In this document: positions 23,956 through 36,169 of the stretch, in pieces
Layout: every line of letters starts with the position of its first letter
Numbering within the stretch: the first letter of the stretch is position 1
Assembly: GCA_015680685.1 (NCBI GenBank)
Contig: MNCI01030356.1
Span: 475,571 to 539,570 of the forward strand
Source of the DNA: Gnetum montanum
Lineage: Eukaryota; Streptophyta; Gnetopsida; Gnetales; Gnetaceae
DNA length: 64,000 bases
Direction: 5' to 3'
The notes under the pieces: generated by a model
Databases searched by the model: none
What the model saw: the letters and a program-made list of their open reading frames with translations, nothing else
Told to the model about the DNA's origin: nothing
Translations under genes and position numbers: made by a program

Positions 23956-24960
23956 CAACTATTGAAATGCATCTTTCTTTGTTAGGTCAACCAATGATTT
24001 TGTGATATTACAGAAATTATCTATGAATTGTTGGTAGTAACCAGTGTGTCCAAGAAATGATTGGACATCTTTAACTATTTTCAGTTGATAGGTTATTCCT
24101 TTGATGACCCTTACCTTTTCAGGATCTATCCTAATCCTTCCTTGTAAGATTTTATGCCCTAAGACTATGTCCTCTTGGACCATTAGATGGATCTTTTGGC
24201 AATTGAGTTACAAGTTTGTCTCCACATATTTTGTAAATACTTTTTCAAGGCAGTTGAAGGCTTGCTCGAATGTAGCACCATAAGTGGAAAAAAAATCCAT
24301 GAAGACTTCCACCTCACTACCAATTTATTGCTAAAAGATACTCAAGACCAACTATTGGAATGTGGTAGAAGAATTGCATAGACTAAAAGGCATCTTTTGA
24401 TATGTAAAAGTTCCCTAGGGACTCATGAATGTAGTTTTGGCCTAATCCTCTAGTGTAATCTAAATTTGGTTATAGACACTATAACCATTTAGAAAGTTAT
24501 AATAGTAATGTCTAGAAGTGATGTCCAATACATGATCAAAAAATGGCAATGGAAAATGATCTTTGAATGTTGTCATGTTCAACATATGAAATCAATACAA
24601 ACTCACCATTGCCATCTTTCTTTGGCATAATGACGAGTGGGCTGACCCACTCACTATTTGCAATAGGATAGATGAAACTTGCCTTGAGGAGTTATTCTAT
24701 TTCCTTCTTGATGATTTGCTGTAATTTGGGGTTGAACCATTACTATGCCTACTTCCTTAGCTTCATGGTTGGATCATTATACATACAATGCTAGTATATT
24801 CATGGATCAATCCCAATGAGTTCAAGATATGATCAAGCAAAGGCTATTAGCCATCTGTTAACCAATTTCAATAGTTTATTTTTTTATTTAGGAGCAAGTT
24901 TAGCATTAAGTATAACTAGCTTTCCATTTTTCAGAAATGCATATTCTAGGCTGATAGTTA
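23956..24960 (-). pseudogene. Element B reverse transcriptase remnant
   Basis: Motifs in order on the minus strand: RKMAMVSLYRFHML (the usual KKGG-R strand changed), FKDHFPLPFFDHVLD, NFLNGYSVYNQI, TTFMSPxGTFTYQKMPFSLCNSSTTFQ, VFMDFFSTYG at about 24300 (usual VFMDDFS, so the second catalytic aspartate is Phe), and then ILQGRIRIDPEKVRVIKGI...FLGHTGYYQQFIDNF (23959-24183). The FMD-FS version of the YxDD box is characteristic of Athila. It is non-functional. Confidence 0.85.
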
Positions 24961-25379
24961 TATTCTTTAAATCTAGGGGTTCTTATTTAAAATTTTCAGG
25001 GATTTCCAACTCTCCCCAATAGGTATAATCATTTTCATCATCAGAGAGTTGATGATGAACTTGCTCTAGTTCATCATGCCTATGAAATAGGTGCTTGTTA
25101 GGCTTTTAGTAAGTTTGATGCAAATTGTGCCACTCTCAGAATCAACTATTAGCCACTAGGTATCCTCTTGTTTTGTGGCTATTGCATACAAGAACCTTTG
25201 AATATCTACCTCATTTGCACATTTCCTACATGTAAAAATGGATGCTCTTTTCATAGACTAGAGTTTCTACATGTAGTTGCACCCTATATTGTTGTATGCG
25301 ATGTATGGAACTCATTTCTTCTTGATCTTTCTAAATCTATTTTCCTTGGAAATTACTAGGGAAAGATCTCTGATGCCCA

Positions 25380-25760
25380 TTCTTTCATCAATAGCACTTA
25401 ACCATGCCCTTCTCATAATGATTGGAAAATCCATCTTGCAGTTCTAAACTTTGATCATTAGAAAATCTATATGATAAGATCAGCCACAAATAGTGGTCAT
25501 AATATCTTCTACCAATTCCAATGGAATAGTGATGGACTCGTATGCCAATTCTAATCTTATGTTACTTTTCTTGAGAGATGATAGGTTCTAGGTAGTATAC
25601 ATCACATGGAAAATCAAATTAATACTGGAACCTAAATCTAGAAGAGCTTTGCATGGTTCATTCCCAAAAATCTACAAATAGATAAGGGGACTTCTAAAAT
25701 TAGTTAATTTCTTGGGAAGGTTGCTAGCTTGGATCCAATCAAATATGATATGATTTAACA
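25380..25760 (-). pseudogene. Element B protease remnant
   Basis: On the minus strand PCKALLDLGSSINLIFHVMY (about 25660-25600) is the Athila-type aspartic protease active site, in which D-L-G-A/S-S replaces D-S-G. It follows a KLTNFRSPL segment and precedes IRLELAYESITIPLELVEDI and DFLMI segments typical of the same domain. Few stops fall within the core, but the flanks are broken. Confidence 0.75.
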
Positions 25761-27460
25761 TAACAGTGTAGATCTTGGAAGGCATTTGATTTGAAGGGCT
25801 TTGGATTTGATGATTTGTAGAGGATGAGGAGGGAGCTAGGTGACCAGTTGCATGAGTTTATGAGGGCTATTGGGTTGGAAGAATGATCATTTGTAAGATG
25901 TAGGGGTTGAACCACTTAGTTGATTAATTGGTTGTAGATTAATGATCCTTGTAGCATTACATTTTTGTAGCTAAGCTGAAAGCTCACCTTGCATGGATGG
26001 AGCAAGTGGTAGCTATGATGAGGATGAAGGAATAGGTGCAGCCACATGAGGAGGGTATGGATGAAATATGGGGTTCTCCCTCAGAGTTGGAGAATGAGTT
26101 GAGTGATATTTAGGAGGGTGGTAGTGATGCTAGAAAGAAGAGACATGACTAAAACAGTCACGTGGAGATAGGGATTATTGAACATAGTACCCATATGGAT
26201 TTGGTTACTTGTAAGGGTACTGTTATCATGGTGGTGGCATCCCCCATGACTATGGTTACTACCACTATTGATACTACTCATATGGTTCTGGTGGAGTTCC
26301 ACTTGGATAATAAGGTTTTTGTTAGTGGAACTACTTGGGATTTCCTTAAGAATAAGGTAATCTTTTGGGTGTTTGCCTTTTTGATAGTCACAAATTGAGA
26401 GTATACACCCCAGATTCCTATAACTGTGACACAATAGGACAACATATCTTATTATGTTCATAGTGGTAGATGTCACATCCATCATCATCACCTGATTTAG
26501 TCTCCACAACTTCTTCTACTACAAAAAATTTTCCCTTGACCCTTTGGTAGGCACATTCATCTTCTTTCTACCTCTTGTAGTCATGATTACTACTTTGCTC
26601 TCTTGATTCTTCTACAATATTTTAGAGCAAATTAGAATTTTTCATCCAAAAAATCCCACATTTTATCTACCTTGGATGAATTTTTAGAGAAGTTTAGAAT
26701 TTAAAACATAGATTTTTGGATTGACAAGATCTACCTACAATATTGAGCATATTTTAAGTGGCCAATAGAGGTTAATCATCATGATCTTGATGACACTTGT
26801 GATGTCCTGTACCATCCCTTCATTCATGGTGGTCTCTACAATTATCATTGTTGTCCTGTTGCTTGTGGTTCTTTTCAAATTTAGATGAGGAAACTAATTT
26901 AGATGATGAGGATGAAGAGGAAGGACTATCACCACCATGGTGTCTATTACTTCCTCTCCATTTATCACAACCACGATCCTTAGAGTGATTTTCATTATGC
27001 ATGTATGAGTTCTCACCTCAACTCCCTTTCTTAGAGCTCCCATGACAATGGGACTTACTATTACTAGAATCTAGATTGTTGATCACTAATTTAGGATTTG
27101 GGTTCACCTCCCCTTCACTAGAGTTAAGAGGTGGAGAGTCTGCATGTATAGAGCCCTTAGAAAGGGGTTCCTCATTATCCTTTTGATTTAGCAGGAACAA
27201 GGGATTAGTGAACCATTTTCCCTTCATGTCTTCATGAAAATTTTCTTGTTGTCGATCTCATTTGCATTGTGTCTCACTGGGATGGTAGTTCCAAAAGTCA
27301 TGATCTTTCACAATGTACTCTCCATGAAGCTCCTTGATGCCAACCTTGTAAGAGTTTGGAGTAGCATCCTGGGAATAGATCATTCAAGTGGTAATACAAT
27401 GTTCCCCTCCATGTCTTACCATCACATTTGTTCATCTTGATGGAGGATGTAAGTGAAATT
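25761..27460 (-). pseudogene. Element B gag remnant
   Basis: Minus-strand pieces of 69, 60 and 142 codons cover a serine/asparagine-rich, polar region (27227-26820) and a C-terminal part. The latter carries C-D-I-Y-H-Y-E-H-N-K-I-C-C-P at about 26478-26436, which matches the CX2CX3HX4C knuckle of elements C and D with the second cysteine changed to Tyr. The capsid helices are too decayed to place. A stretch of consecutive serines and poly-His/Asp repeats suggests drift. Confidence 0.55.
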
Positions 27461-27686
27461 GGGTACAAACTCATTAGGATGAGTGTACATCACTCTTCAT
27501 TCTAATGGTACCATTGACTTAGAATTCTCTTACTTGTAAGAAGAATATGACACTTTCATTAGAAATAATTTCTTAGTGTGCTTGTAGTATAGTTTTGATT
27601 AATTATTATGATTTAACTTTGTCAAGCTTGTTTTGATGATGTTGAGTAATTTTCACTAATCCTAGATTGGTAGCGCATAGTACTAG

Positions 27687-27712
27687 CCAAAAGTCCCTAG
27701 AAACGATGCTAA
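27687..27712 (-). promoter_or_regulatory. Primer-binding site of element B (tRNA-Asp type)
   Basis: In element direction the LTR end is followed by TTAGCATCGTTTCTAGGGAC, a mutated form of the TTGGCGCCGTTTCCGGGGA sites used by Athila/Tat elements and complementary to the 3' end of tRNA-Asp. The two Gs at positions 3-4 are partly lost. The better-preserved sites of C and D support the reading. Confidence 0.7.
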
Positions 27713-28603
27713 TGATGAGTGGTGAGGTACCACTACACCCAACCATACGAATCACTAAGGCATTCATGCATGATTTGGTCAAATTTCATGGATTCCTAGT
27801 GTTCTCATACATAGGATTTAATCTAGAAGGTGAAACTAATTGTGAAATGATTGTTATCTTCCCAACTACACCTAGAAGGATTAGTTGTATGGTTAAGTGT
27901 AATTGAGGCACATGAATTTTATTATTTTATATTTTGTTCATTTAAGGTTGATAATATATTGAGATAAAATTGATTAACTAATTCAACTAATTTAATTACT
28001 AATTAATAAATAACTAATCTAACATAAGCATCCAATCCCACTTTTTGTACACATCTTGAACATGTACAACACTATTGGGCAACCAAGCATTAAGCACTAC
28101 TAGGATTACTGAGTGTTATACGTATGCTCAAAGCGGTGATAATTATGTATTCTAGCATATTTAGCTTAATTATTTAATTACTTAAAGTAATAATCATTCT
28201 AGCTTAATTAATCTCTTAATTAATGAAAACAATAGCTGCATAAATAAATCATTAAGCTAGTCTAAGTGCTACAAGGTTTATCAAAAAGCTCATCTCTGTT
28301 ACTGCACACATTGCAATGCTTAAGTACAACAATGCTCAAATAAAAATCCGTACACTCCTTGAATCCTACTACAAACACTTAGAAAATTATTTTATCTCTT
28401 ATGAAAATAAATTGCAAGAATTTTGCTAGCAAATGAATTTATAACCTCCATTACCATGGTTAGGGTGCTATATTTATAGACCTACTAGGGTGCCACATTG
28501 ACAGGTACATGACAATGTGGAAAACCCTATGGTGATGAGATCCCATTAATGGGGTCACATTGATGGTGTTCCATTGACACAGCCAACCGAAGACACTTCA
28601 TCA
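27713..28603 (-). repeat. 5' LTR of element B
   Basis: 891 bases, paired with 15977-16861. In element direction the TATA box GTCTATAAATATAGC is at 28482-28468, with palindromic CCCATTAATGGG upstream. The element-side end is CTCATCA. Short AT-rich blocks with TTAATTAA repeats lie in the middle. Confidence 0.9.
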
Positions 28604-29310
28604 ATAATTTCATAAGTCGTTTTGGTCTACCTGAGGTATTGGTATCCAATAATGAACCTACTTTTTAATATGAAGAATTTATAACATGGGAATCAGAAAA
28701 ATCCATCTTTCTATATTCTTCCGCAAATTATTATCCTCAAGGGAATGACTTAGCTAAGCCTAAAAATAAAAAGCTTATCTCCTATGTTAATAAGTTGATG
28801 GATATGAATCCAAGAAGTTGGATTGATTACTTGCAATCTACATTATGGACTGACCGTATTAGATTTAAGAAGGCTATTGGAACATCAACTTATAACTTAG
28901 TCTATTGTTTTCCAGCAAGAGTTATGAACAAGATTATGAGTTCAACCTTAGATTTTGTGCAAAAGTATAGTAAAAACGTTGATAAAGATAGAATTTTCAT
29001 GATCTTTCTCATCAAAAGAGTAGCTAAAATTGATAGAACTAAAGATAATTTATTAAAGAATGCTTCTCAAGTCAAAAGGTGGATCGATAGAAAGGCTTTG
29101 AAAAGGACTTTCAAAATTAGTGATCTTGTATTATTATGGAATATGAAGAAGACAAATAAATTTTTGATAGCATGGACTAGTCAATTTCAGATTAAAAAGA
29201 AATTATTAGAAGACATATACAAGTTATCCACATTAAGTGCAATGGAATTGCAGTTTCTGTACAATGTTTTACATATAAAACATTACTTTGGGCAACCACC
29301 CACAACTTAA
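28604..29310 (+). pseudogene. Element A integrase, 3' part
   Basis: The frame resumes from the integrase core right after B (FINNFISRFGLPEVL). The D-N-G motif reads S-N-N-E-P, so the second catalytic aspartate is Asn. The helix with the catalytic glutamate reads GNDLAKPKNK. A clean 171-codon frame (28795-29310) then covers the end of the core, a linker and the C-terminal domain (ISDLVLLWNMKK...LLEDIYKLSTLSA...LHIKHYF). It stops at TAA 29308-29310, already 250 bases inside the 3' LTR. The integrase tail and the LTR therefore overlap. Confidence 0.85.
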
Positions 29311-29763
29311 TATATATATATATATATATATGTTAATAATATATTTATGTATATAACTATAGTAATATTGAGTATAGTTAGTAGTAAGTAATAAATTTTT
29401 TAAAATTATATATATATATATATAGACTTATATAATATTTAACAATAACATATATAACCTATATGTATGTTTAGGTAAGTTTATATAATATTATAAAATA
29501 TGTATATATTAGAGTATTAGTTTAAATATTAAATTTAAAGTGTTAGTTTAAATATTAAGTTTATATTATCTCAAATTAATCATTACTTGTGATGTGTGTA
29601 AGTGGGAGTAATGGTTTAGATTACTAGTTAGTGGTAAATTAATTTTAACAACCAAATAGTGGAATTTGAATTAGCCAATTGTATGATGATGAAAATATAA
29701 TAAATTTTGTCTAAGTGGCAAAGTTGGTTAGTGGAATTGGTGGGAATTTCAAATTTACCTTAC

Positions 29764-29773
29764 ACTATATAAA
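29764..29773 (+). promoter_or_regulatory. TATA box of A's 3' LTR
   Basis: Identical core CTATATAAAG to that at 7304 in the 5' LTR, in the same context (ACCTTACA before, GAGATGTGA after). Confidence 0.6.
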
Positions 29774-29861
29774 GAGATGTGAGTTATTTGGAAATACATC
29801 ATTTCTCAATTCAATGATTGGTAAGAAAAGAAAGTAAAGTATTTAAGTGTGAGGTAGCAAG

Positions 29862-30373
29862 ATGGTTCTTGGAGAAATGATAGCAAGAAGGCCTTTTATC
29901 TCATATGTTATGGGATGTTGCCCAGAGCCTGTCTTGAGAGCCTATTATAAGGCAACTACTCATGGAGCATCTAGTGAAAGCCCTTTCTTACTTTGGCTTT
30001 CAGATGAGTTTAGATTTCTCATTGGTGGACTCTCTATACATTCCAATTTTTGGGGTAGCTTTCATCAATGCACCACTAGCGCTGAATACTAGGAGAGTCC
30101 AATAAAGATGATTCTTGGGAAGAGGATTTTGTGTCCCAAGAAACCAAAGCAACTAGTTCAGAAGAACCTCAAAAATTAGTGGCCAAAGAGTTGGATGAGA
30201 AAGAGTCAAAGATAGTTGTTGGAGACAAGGGTGAAGACCAAGTTGTGGCATCAACTAGGCATGAATAGGAAAGAAGAGCATTCATATCTATTGAAATTAC
30301 ATATGAAAGGATTCACAATATGAGAATTCATAAAAGAGTTACTTTAACTATTCTCTTTCCACATATAGATTAG
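29862..30373 (+). pseudogene. LTR-embedded open frame, 3' copy, unknown function
   Basis: Homolog of 7403-7911. The first part runs 76 codons from the ATG, keeps RRPFISYV, GCCPEPVLRAYYK, SESPFLLWL and SIHSNFWGSFHQCT, and ends at a TAG where the other copy has CAG. The acidic second part (SQETKATSSEEPQKLVAKELDEKES) continues in another frame to a shared TAG, with one extra stop. Not recognised; see the 5' copy. Confidence 0.4.
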
Positions 30374-32348
30374 TTTGTATAAAGCTTTGTTTTTACAATT
30401 TCCTAGTTTTATTAGGATTGAGCTTTTTATTCCATAAAACCATAAGTTTTTTGGAAGTTTTCCTCAAAAAATATTTCTTGTTTTCTATGTAAAAAATAGG
30501 TGAAAGGAGTTTCCAATAAAATTTATGTTTCTCAGTTAATGTGCAAAAAGGAGGGGTAAGAGATGTTGTCACATTTACACCATTTGATGAATCAATTCTT
30601 TCTAAGCTCATGATGAAGATTAAATTTCCCAATTTAATTTCTATTGATGATTGCAAGATAACATACTAGCATACAAAGAGTTAGATTAGTTACTTAAGGG
30701 CAATAAAATGAATGAGAAGTATTTTCAAGGTTGCACATTTTAGGCTTATGTATCTATAATTTCAAGGTAGAAAACTAGAGGTATATATTATGGAATCTAT
30801 GAAAGCTTAATGGCAAGTCAAATGTTGTAAAATTGGTAGTTCTCCTATGTCAACATTATGGGATTTCACACTAGAGTTCATGTTTGTAAACATCATCAAA
30901 CTAATGGGGTGCACAAGGTATTTTATTCCCTATATAGGATGATTCTACATAAGCTTATCAAATTTTTGTTGATATTTTAGCATTTTGAAAATGTTCTAGC
31001 CTTCAATAAATAGAGATAATATTGAAGATTCTTCCACACAAGATTGTTTATAGATGATAGATTATTACTATAGTTAACAAGTTTGCTCAGGCAATAATAA
31101 TAGTTTTGAGGAAAATATCAAACCAATACGATCAAATAAAAATAAAACAAATATAAAAATATAAATGTTCAAAATATTGGTATTTGGTTAAAATTGTGCA
31201 CAGGCCCTACAACTCAGAATAAAAAGCTCTAAAAATTTAGGGCTTTGTGTTAGCAAATTCATGGATCAAAGTAAAAGAAAAATGGGTTGAAATTATATCA
31301 ATGAGGTAGCTATAAAACTATAGCAATATAGGAAGAGAAAGGAATTTCATGATGAGCAACGACTTAGGGTAGCAAAAAATAATAAATATTTGTTTCAATG
31401 ACTATGGATTTATGTAAATTATTTTATCTTTTATGATAATCAAACCATGAGTAGGGTTTGGAGGGCCACTATTACCATGATGATGTTGAAGATGGCATAG
31501 ACAAGAAACCTTCTTAGAACTAGCATCCCAACAAGTAGCTAAATGAAGATGCTTCATGATGAACTCAAGGATAGACATGGAATGCAAGGCCTCTTGTGGC
31601 AATGAAAAGGGGCACAAGGCACAATGGAAAGACAACCAAAAAGGTAGTGGAAGTGTGTAGATGGCACCATTCCAGAAGCAACTCATCCATTGGTGGCATA
31701 GGTGGACAATAATAATGTGACTCCTCCTATGCCATTGTTGATGGAAACTCAAATGCAAAATTTTCCATGGATGGTAGAGATGTGGTTTCAAGACTTTATT
31801 GGCAAAGGGCTCAGGAACATCTATGGTTGTTGGGCAGAAATGACAATAGATGTGAAGCGAGGTAAGGCGAATGGTAGAACTAACTCTCAACATGGGATGA
31901 AGGGAACGTGGTCCATAGCACAATGCCCACTAAACTTGTGCACTCTTGTAAACAATAACACATCAAACGCAGACATGTATATGCACATGGCCTCAAAGAT
32001 ACACAACCTTCATAATAAATATTTTTTCTAAAAATTACATTTTCCAAACTTTTAATATAAAATGTAGGGTAGGGTTTATGGTTTAAAAAAGAAAGGATTT
32101 ATGAATATTTGGTAAATTTAACTTTTTTTTGGGAAACTAAAACTTTCCATAGATAATTATTTCTCCTTGATATTTGTAATGAGACATTTGCCAACCATAG
32201 CTTAAATTTCTCATAGAAGTTACAACTTCTCATGGGGGTTATGAATTAGTTCCTAGTTATTTGTGGCTTACCTTAATATTTTATGATGATTGTAATTACC
32301 CAAAGCGACTATCAAAAGGCTTAAAGGGTATAGATTGAAAAAGGAGAA

Positions 32349-32368
32349 GGGGGGGGGGGGGGGGGGGG
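32349..32368 (+). repeat. Run of 20 consecutive G in A's 3' LTR
   Basis: The G run follows AAGGAGAA and precedes TCGGTTGTGTGGGGGG. The 5' LTR has an interrupted purine/G-rich stretch here (9910-9965). It could form a G-quadruplex and its length may be a sequencing estimate. Confidence 0.85.
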
Positions 32369-33508
32369 TCGGTTGTGTGGGGGGATTAGGGAGAAGAAAC
32401 TAGGAAGAATATTGAAGATTTCTTGTAAAACATGGCTTGCTAAAGACATGAATTCAACTACTTTTTTTTAATCCCATGAGTTCATTTCTTCCCACTTTTT
32501 TAGTTACTTAGCTAATGGTCTAGATAGTATCATGCTTGGCATTTAATTTTAGGATTTTTCTAGGTTGTTTTGATAGCTTTGTTTTTTCACAATATTAGAC
32601 TTCTATTAAGGTTTGCCATAAAAGAGCTTACGTTGGTGAAAAGCCTATAGAGTAATTTAATAGTGTTGTCTTAACAAGATTGCCTATTTTAAGCATAGAT
32701 AATCTAGGAAAATCTTTGATATTTAGAGATGACTAAAATAGCTTCATTATTTAAGTGTATTGCCTTAGTATTTCAATCCTAAAATTTTCAAATTTAAAGG
32801 ATTTGTTGAATGCAAATCTCAACAACTATTAACTTGTGAAAATAGAAGCTCATACTTTGTCATTTACATAATATTTTTAGTATTGTTATCAGATTTTCTT
32901 TTATGAAACTACTTGTTGGGCTCAAAGGGTTTGGACAATTCGTAGTTAGATTGAACTGGAATAGCTTTATTATGAAGTGTTACGTCATGTTAATTTATCT
33001 TGCTTAAATGTTTGAGATACCACATGAATCTTATTTATTTTCTTTTCTCTTTCTAATTCCATTGAATCTCACTCTATTTCTAGTTTTCTCGTGGAATTTC
33101 CTCTTTGGGGGAAATTAGTAGATTAGCATAATTTTGTTTAAAATTTTTTGTAAAATTTTATTTGTTGCAACTAATGTACTATAGGGACTATATTGACTAA
33201 GTGATTTGACAAAATAGGAACCTTCAACAACTCATAATATTTGACAAAGTTAGGTAAATTTCTTTTATGATAGGTAATTATAGTTTCATACATAACCCAA
33301 CCATTTCAACATTCACAATAAGAAAACACATACTCATGTTTAGTTTGTTTCATAACCACTAAGTCTACTTGGAGGTATCTTTGCCTTGGTGTTGCTAGAG
33401 ACTAGCAAGCACCTAAATCTTGTTTGAAGAACACCTTCATTTCCTATGACCCTAGAGTCATGAGGCCAAAGGCCCCAAAATGTTTGTGGTCCTAAACAGT
33501 CACCAATA

Positions 33509-36169
33509 AAGATGTATTAGGAATTTTTTACTATTTGATTTAAACATTATGTATGAGATAAGAATTTATGTTTGACTAAGCTAATTTTTTGGAAAATTAC
33601 TTTAGTAGATTTGGAAAAAAGCTATTAGCCCATTTTTAAAAGACCTTAACATTTATCTATCTTAGCTTAAAGCCTACATGATAAATTGTGGCATCCTCAG
33701 CTTTTCAGATGAAATCTTTGCTAGTTGTGTGAGTGTAGTAGTGTGTGTTCATGGTTAGTATGAATGTGTCATGATATGGTTCAATTGTTATGTACATCAT
33801 CCTTTATTTTGTTAAATAACATTAACCAAGTGAGACTCTATATCCCTTTTTTATCATTTGATGATTTTATTAAGTTATGCATTTACTTAGTCTTGTATTG
33901 TGGATTGTAAATTTTTCTTGCTTCCTTTTTTTTATGACAACATATTATAGTATGGAACTATGCATTACTCATAGATCTAGCATTTATATGATGTATTTTA
34001 TTTTTTTTTCTATTTGAACAAATCTAGAAACATTTATGAGTCCTTGGTAGTATGGCTATTTTTCTATGTAATTTTTCTATTTTTCCAATTTTTATATCAT
34101 TAGAGCCTTATGCTCCCTAGATTTAGGTATCTTTTCTTCAATATAACGAAGCATAGGTGTGCATTACAATCCCAAAAAATTGAAGTTGCAATTGTTGAAT
34201 GATTCAAAAGCATCCTAGACATTTTAATGTTTCCAAAAAACTCATACAGTTATTGTCGTGGGTTAGCTGTGAGTCATTATTATGTCATGACTTAACATTG
34301 GGACTTACAGTGAACTCATGGATGGTAGACTATAAAGTAACCTCATACTAAAATATATAATGAGGTCATCATCAATTTGTAGTCCTCCATCATAAGCCAA
34401 AATAGAGTCATAGTCTTGTCACAATGACTTTAATTAATGAAAAAAACAAAAAATGAGAGTTACAATATAATACTAGTTCAATTATGGCGGGCATCACAAG
34501 CTGTGATGGGGTTGCTATGAGGTTTCATTCTATTTTTTTCAACTTATATGTTTTATTTCCTTGCCATTTTTGAGTCAAGGTTAAGTTTAATTTCCCTAAT
34601 GATATGATCCTTAAGATTCTATTATTGCTAATTCTATCTTTCATTCCATTGTTTTTGTTAGTGCCTTCATCATCATATCTTTTGTTTATTTGCAATGAAT
34701 TGTTGTAATTATTATATAATGTTTGTGGGCTTTAATTTGGTTGTGATCCAATTGTAATGTTGATTTTTAATTTTTTGGTTTTGAAGCTAGCATGATGTTT
34801 GTGTGGTTGAGTTGTGATAAAAACCCTATAAAGTTATGAACTAATCTCCACTATGATGTATTAATGAGAGAGAGTTTTCTAATCTCTTCTAGTTTATATA
34901 TGCCTTTAAAATATTAAAGAAGATGTTAGATACCTCTAGTACCAAATGTGATTTTTCAAATAGTGGATTGTTGGACTCCACTGAGATATATTGAAACTAA
35001 TAATATAAGTCTTACATGAATGGCTTCATTTTGATATTATTTTTTTGGATTTGGATCAAGCACTCATGAAAACCATTCTTACATTATATATGAGTATGGT
35101 GTGTACTAGTATTCATGGTTAATTTGTTGGTGGTATTAATGAAGATCATTTTGATTATGCATATAGTCTATCTTTATGAGATGTGTGATTAGATATATGT
35201 CTAATTTGTATGTTTTCGGATGCATGCTAACATGTGGTTTTGCAAGTGAAATTAGCTTCTTATCATACCTATGAGCCAATAACTTTACTCTTGTTTGATT
35301 AGGAAAGGTATCAAAGGATCTTACTTAGTTATACTGATTCTTATTATATTCTAGGTCATGAGGTTCTTGGAGGAGTTAGAGGCTTATTTATCCTTATTTA
35401 TGTTTTCTTAGATGTTAGGAGAATTTCTATTGATTATTATTATTATATACTTAGAAATTAATCCTTGATGTATGTATTATGAAGTCTTATGTGTTCAAAC
35501 ATCCTATATGATGGATTATGGTAGCATTGTGTGATACTTTATATTTTGTTGATTTGTGGGAATAGAGATTATTTCTTATTGGTAGGTTGCTAGCATTATT
35601 GATTCATATCTATATATTATACATGATGATGAATTATCATATGCGTGCTATGGATATATGTGTTAAGGTATGCATAGTGATATTATTGGATTTGTGCATT
35701 GCTAGTATTAGATTACATGTTTTATTAGAATATTTTAGCTTGGCTATTTCCTTGCTTACATATTACTATTTGATCTATAACATAATAAATTTCATATACT
35801 CATTTTAAATCATATGATCTTAGCTTTTTATGATTACACACACACACACACACACACATGTTATTCTTTCAATTTTTGATATGAATTTTCATTATATTAT
35901 CATCTTCATTAGTTATGATTCTTTATATGTATTTCATCTCATGGATTTCAATGATGCTTATCAATTTATTTCATGATTATATTTCCATGTTTTTATAATA
36001 CTTGGCATCTCAATTATATCATAGTATTATTCCATGAATAGGTATCTAGGAAGTTAGACCACTAATACCTTCTTAGCCTAAGTTGTGTAGGAGGGTATTA
36101 TAAGTTAACATTAGAGAGTAGGTTTCTAAGAGTTCTTATTGATTTGTGGTTTACATTTCCAAGTGATGA
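33509..36169. other. AT-rich region, possibly a decayed LTR of relic F
   Basis: No coding motif was seen. A TGGCATCCTCAGC at about 33686 resembles the start of chromovirus-type LTRs. A weak primer-like AGGTATCTAGGAAG lies at about 36040, just before relic F's gag, so the stretch may be F's 5' LTR (about 2.3 kb). Some words near 33870-33930 recur near 40310-40380, but the match is poor. An (AC)n microsatellite sits at 35835-35858. The 73-codon frame at 35587 is Ile/Tyr/Leu-rich and not conserved elsewhere. Confidence 0.3.
35835..35858. repeat. (AC)n microsatellite
   Basis: About twelve AC dinucleotide units in an AT-rich context. Confidence 0.95.

Larger units (their letters stand above)
15977..28603 (-). 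mobile_element. Element B: Athila-like Ty3/gypsy retrotransposon nested in A
   Basis: The element reads on the minus strand. Its 5' LTR is 27713-28603 and its 3' LTR 15977-16861. Both ends carry the inverted hexamer TGATGA/TCATCA, with near-identical 5-bp target duplications. In element order it holds a primer-binding site, gag, protease, RT, RNase H, integrase, a T-rich tract, a non-coding spacer, an accessory gene and a polypurine tract. The Athila assignment rests on three things: the D-L-G-S-S-I-N-L protease, the F-M-D-x-F-S form of the RT catalytic motif, and the tRNA-Asp-type primer site. All genes are broken. Confidence 0.9.
6563..33508 (+). mobile_element. Element A: Tat-like Ty3/gypsy LTR retrotransposon with giant LTRs, split by element B
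   Basis: Two long direct repeats (6563-11051 and 29061-33508) flank a degenerate gag-pol read on the plus strand. Both repeats begin TGC. The left one ends ACA and the right one ATA, probably a decayed CA. The flanking five bases are AAGAA on the left and AAGAT on the right, a four-of-five match for a target duplication. The internal order is gag, protease, an RNase H-like domain, RT, RNase H, integrase. Element B lies inside the integrase gene, so A without B is about 14 kb. Stops and frameshifts are frequent in every domain. Assignment to the Tat-like group rests on the extra RNase H domain and the protease/RT style. Confidence 0.85.
29061..33508 (+). repeat. 3' LTR of element A (about 4.45 kb)
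   Basis: The counterpart of 6563-11051, beginning TGCTTCTCAAG inside the integrase frame and ending CACCAATA. It carries the TATA box at 29764-29773, the LTR open frame (29862-30373), the less AT-rich patch (31440-31990) and a 20-base G run (32349-32368) where the 5' LTR has a mixed purine stretch. The bases just upstream (TTATTAAAGAA) would have to serve as the polypurine tract and are a poor one. Confidence 0.85.

Noticed and set aside
31402-31923. 173-codon minus-strand open frame in A's 3' LTR
   Set aside because: The homologous stretch of the 5' LTR (about 9000-9560) does not keep the frame open on that strand, and the residue mix (His, Cys, Leu-rich) shows no domain.
33509-36169. Host gene or long non-coding RNA in this stretch
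   Set aside because: No coding motif, splice pattern or conserved block was seen. The position next to relic F favours decayed LTR sequence.
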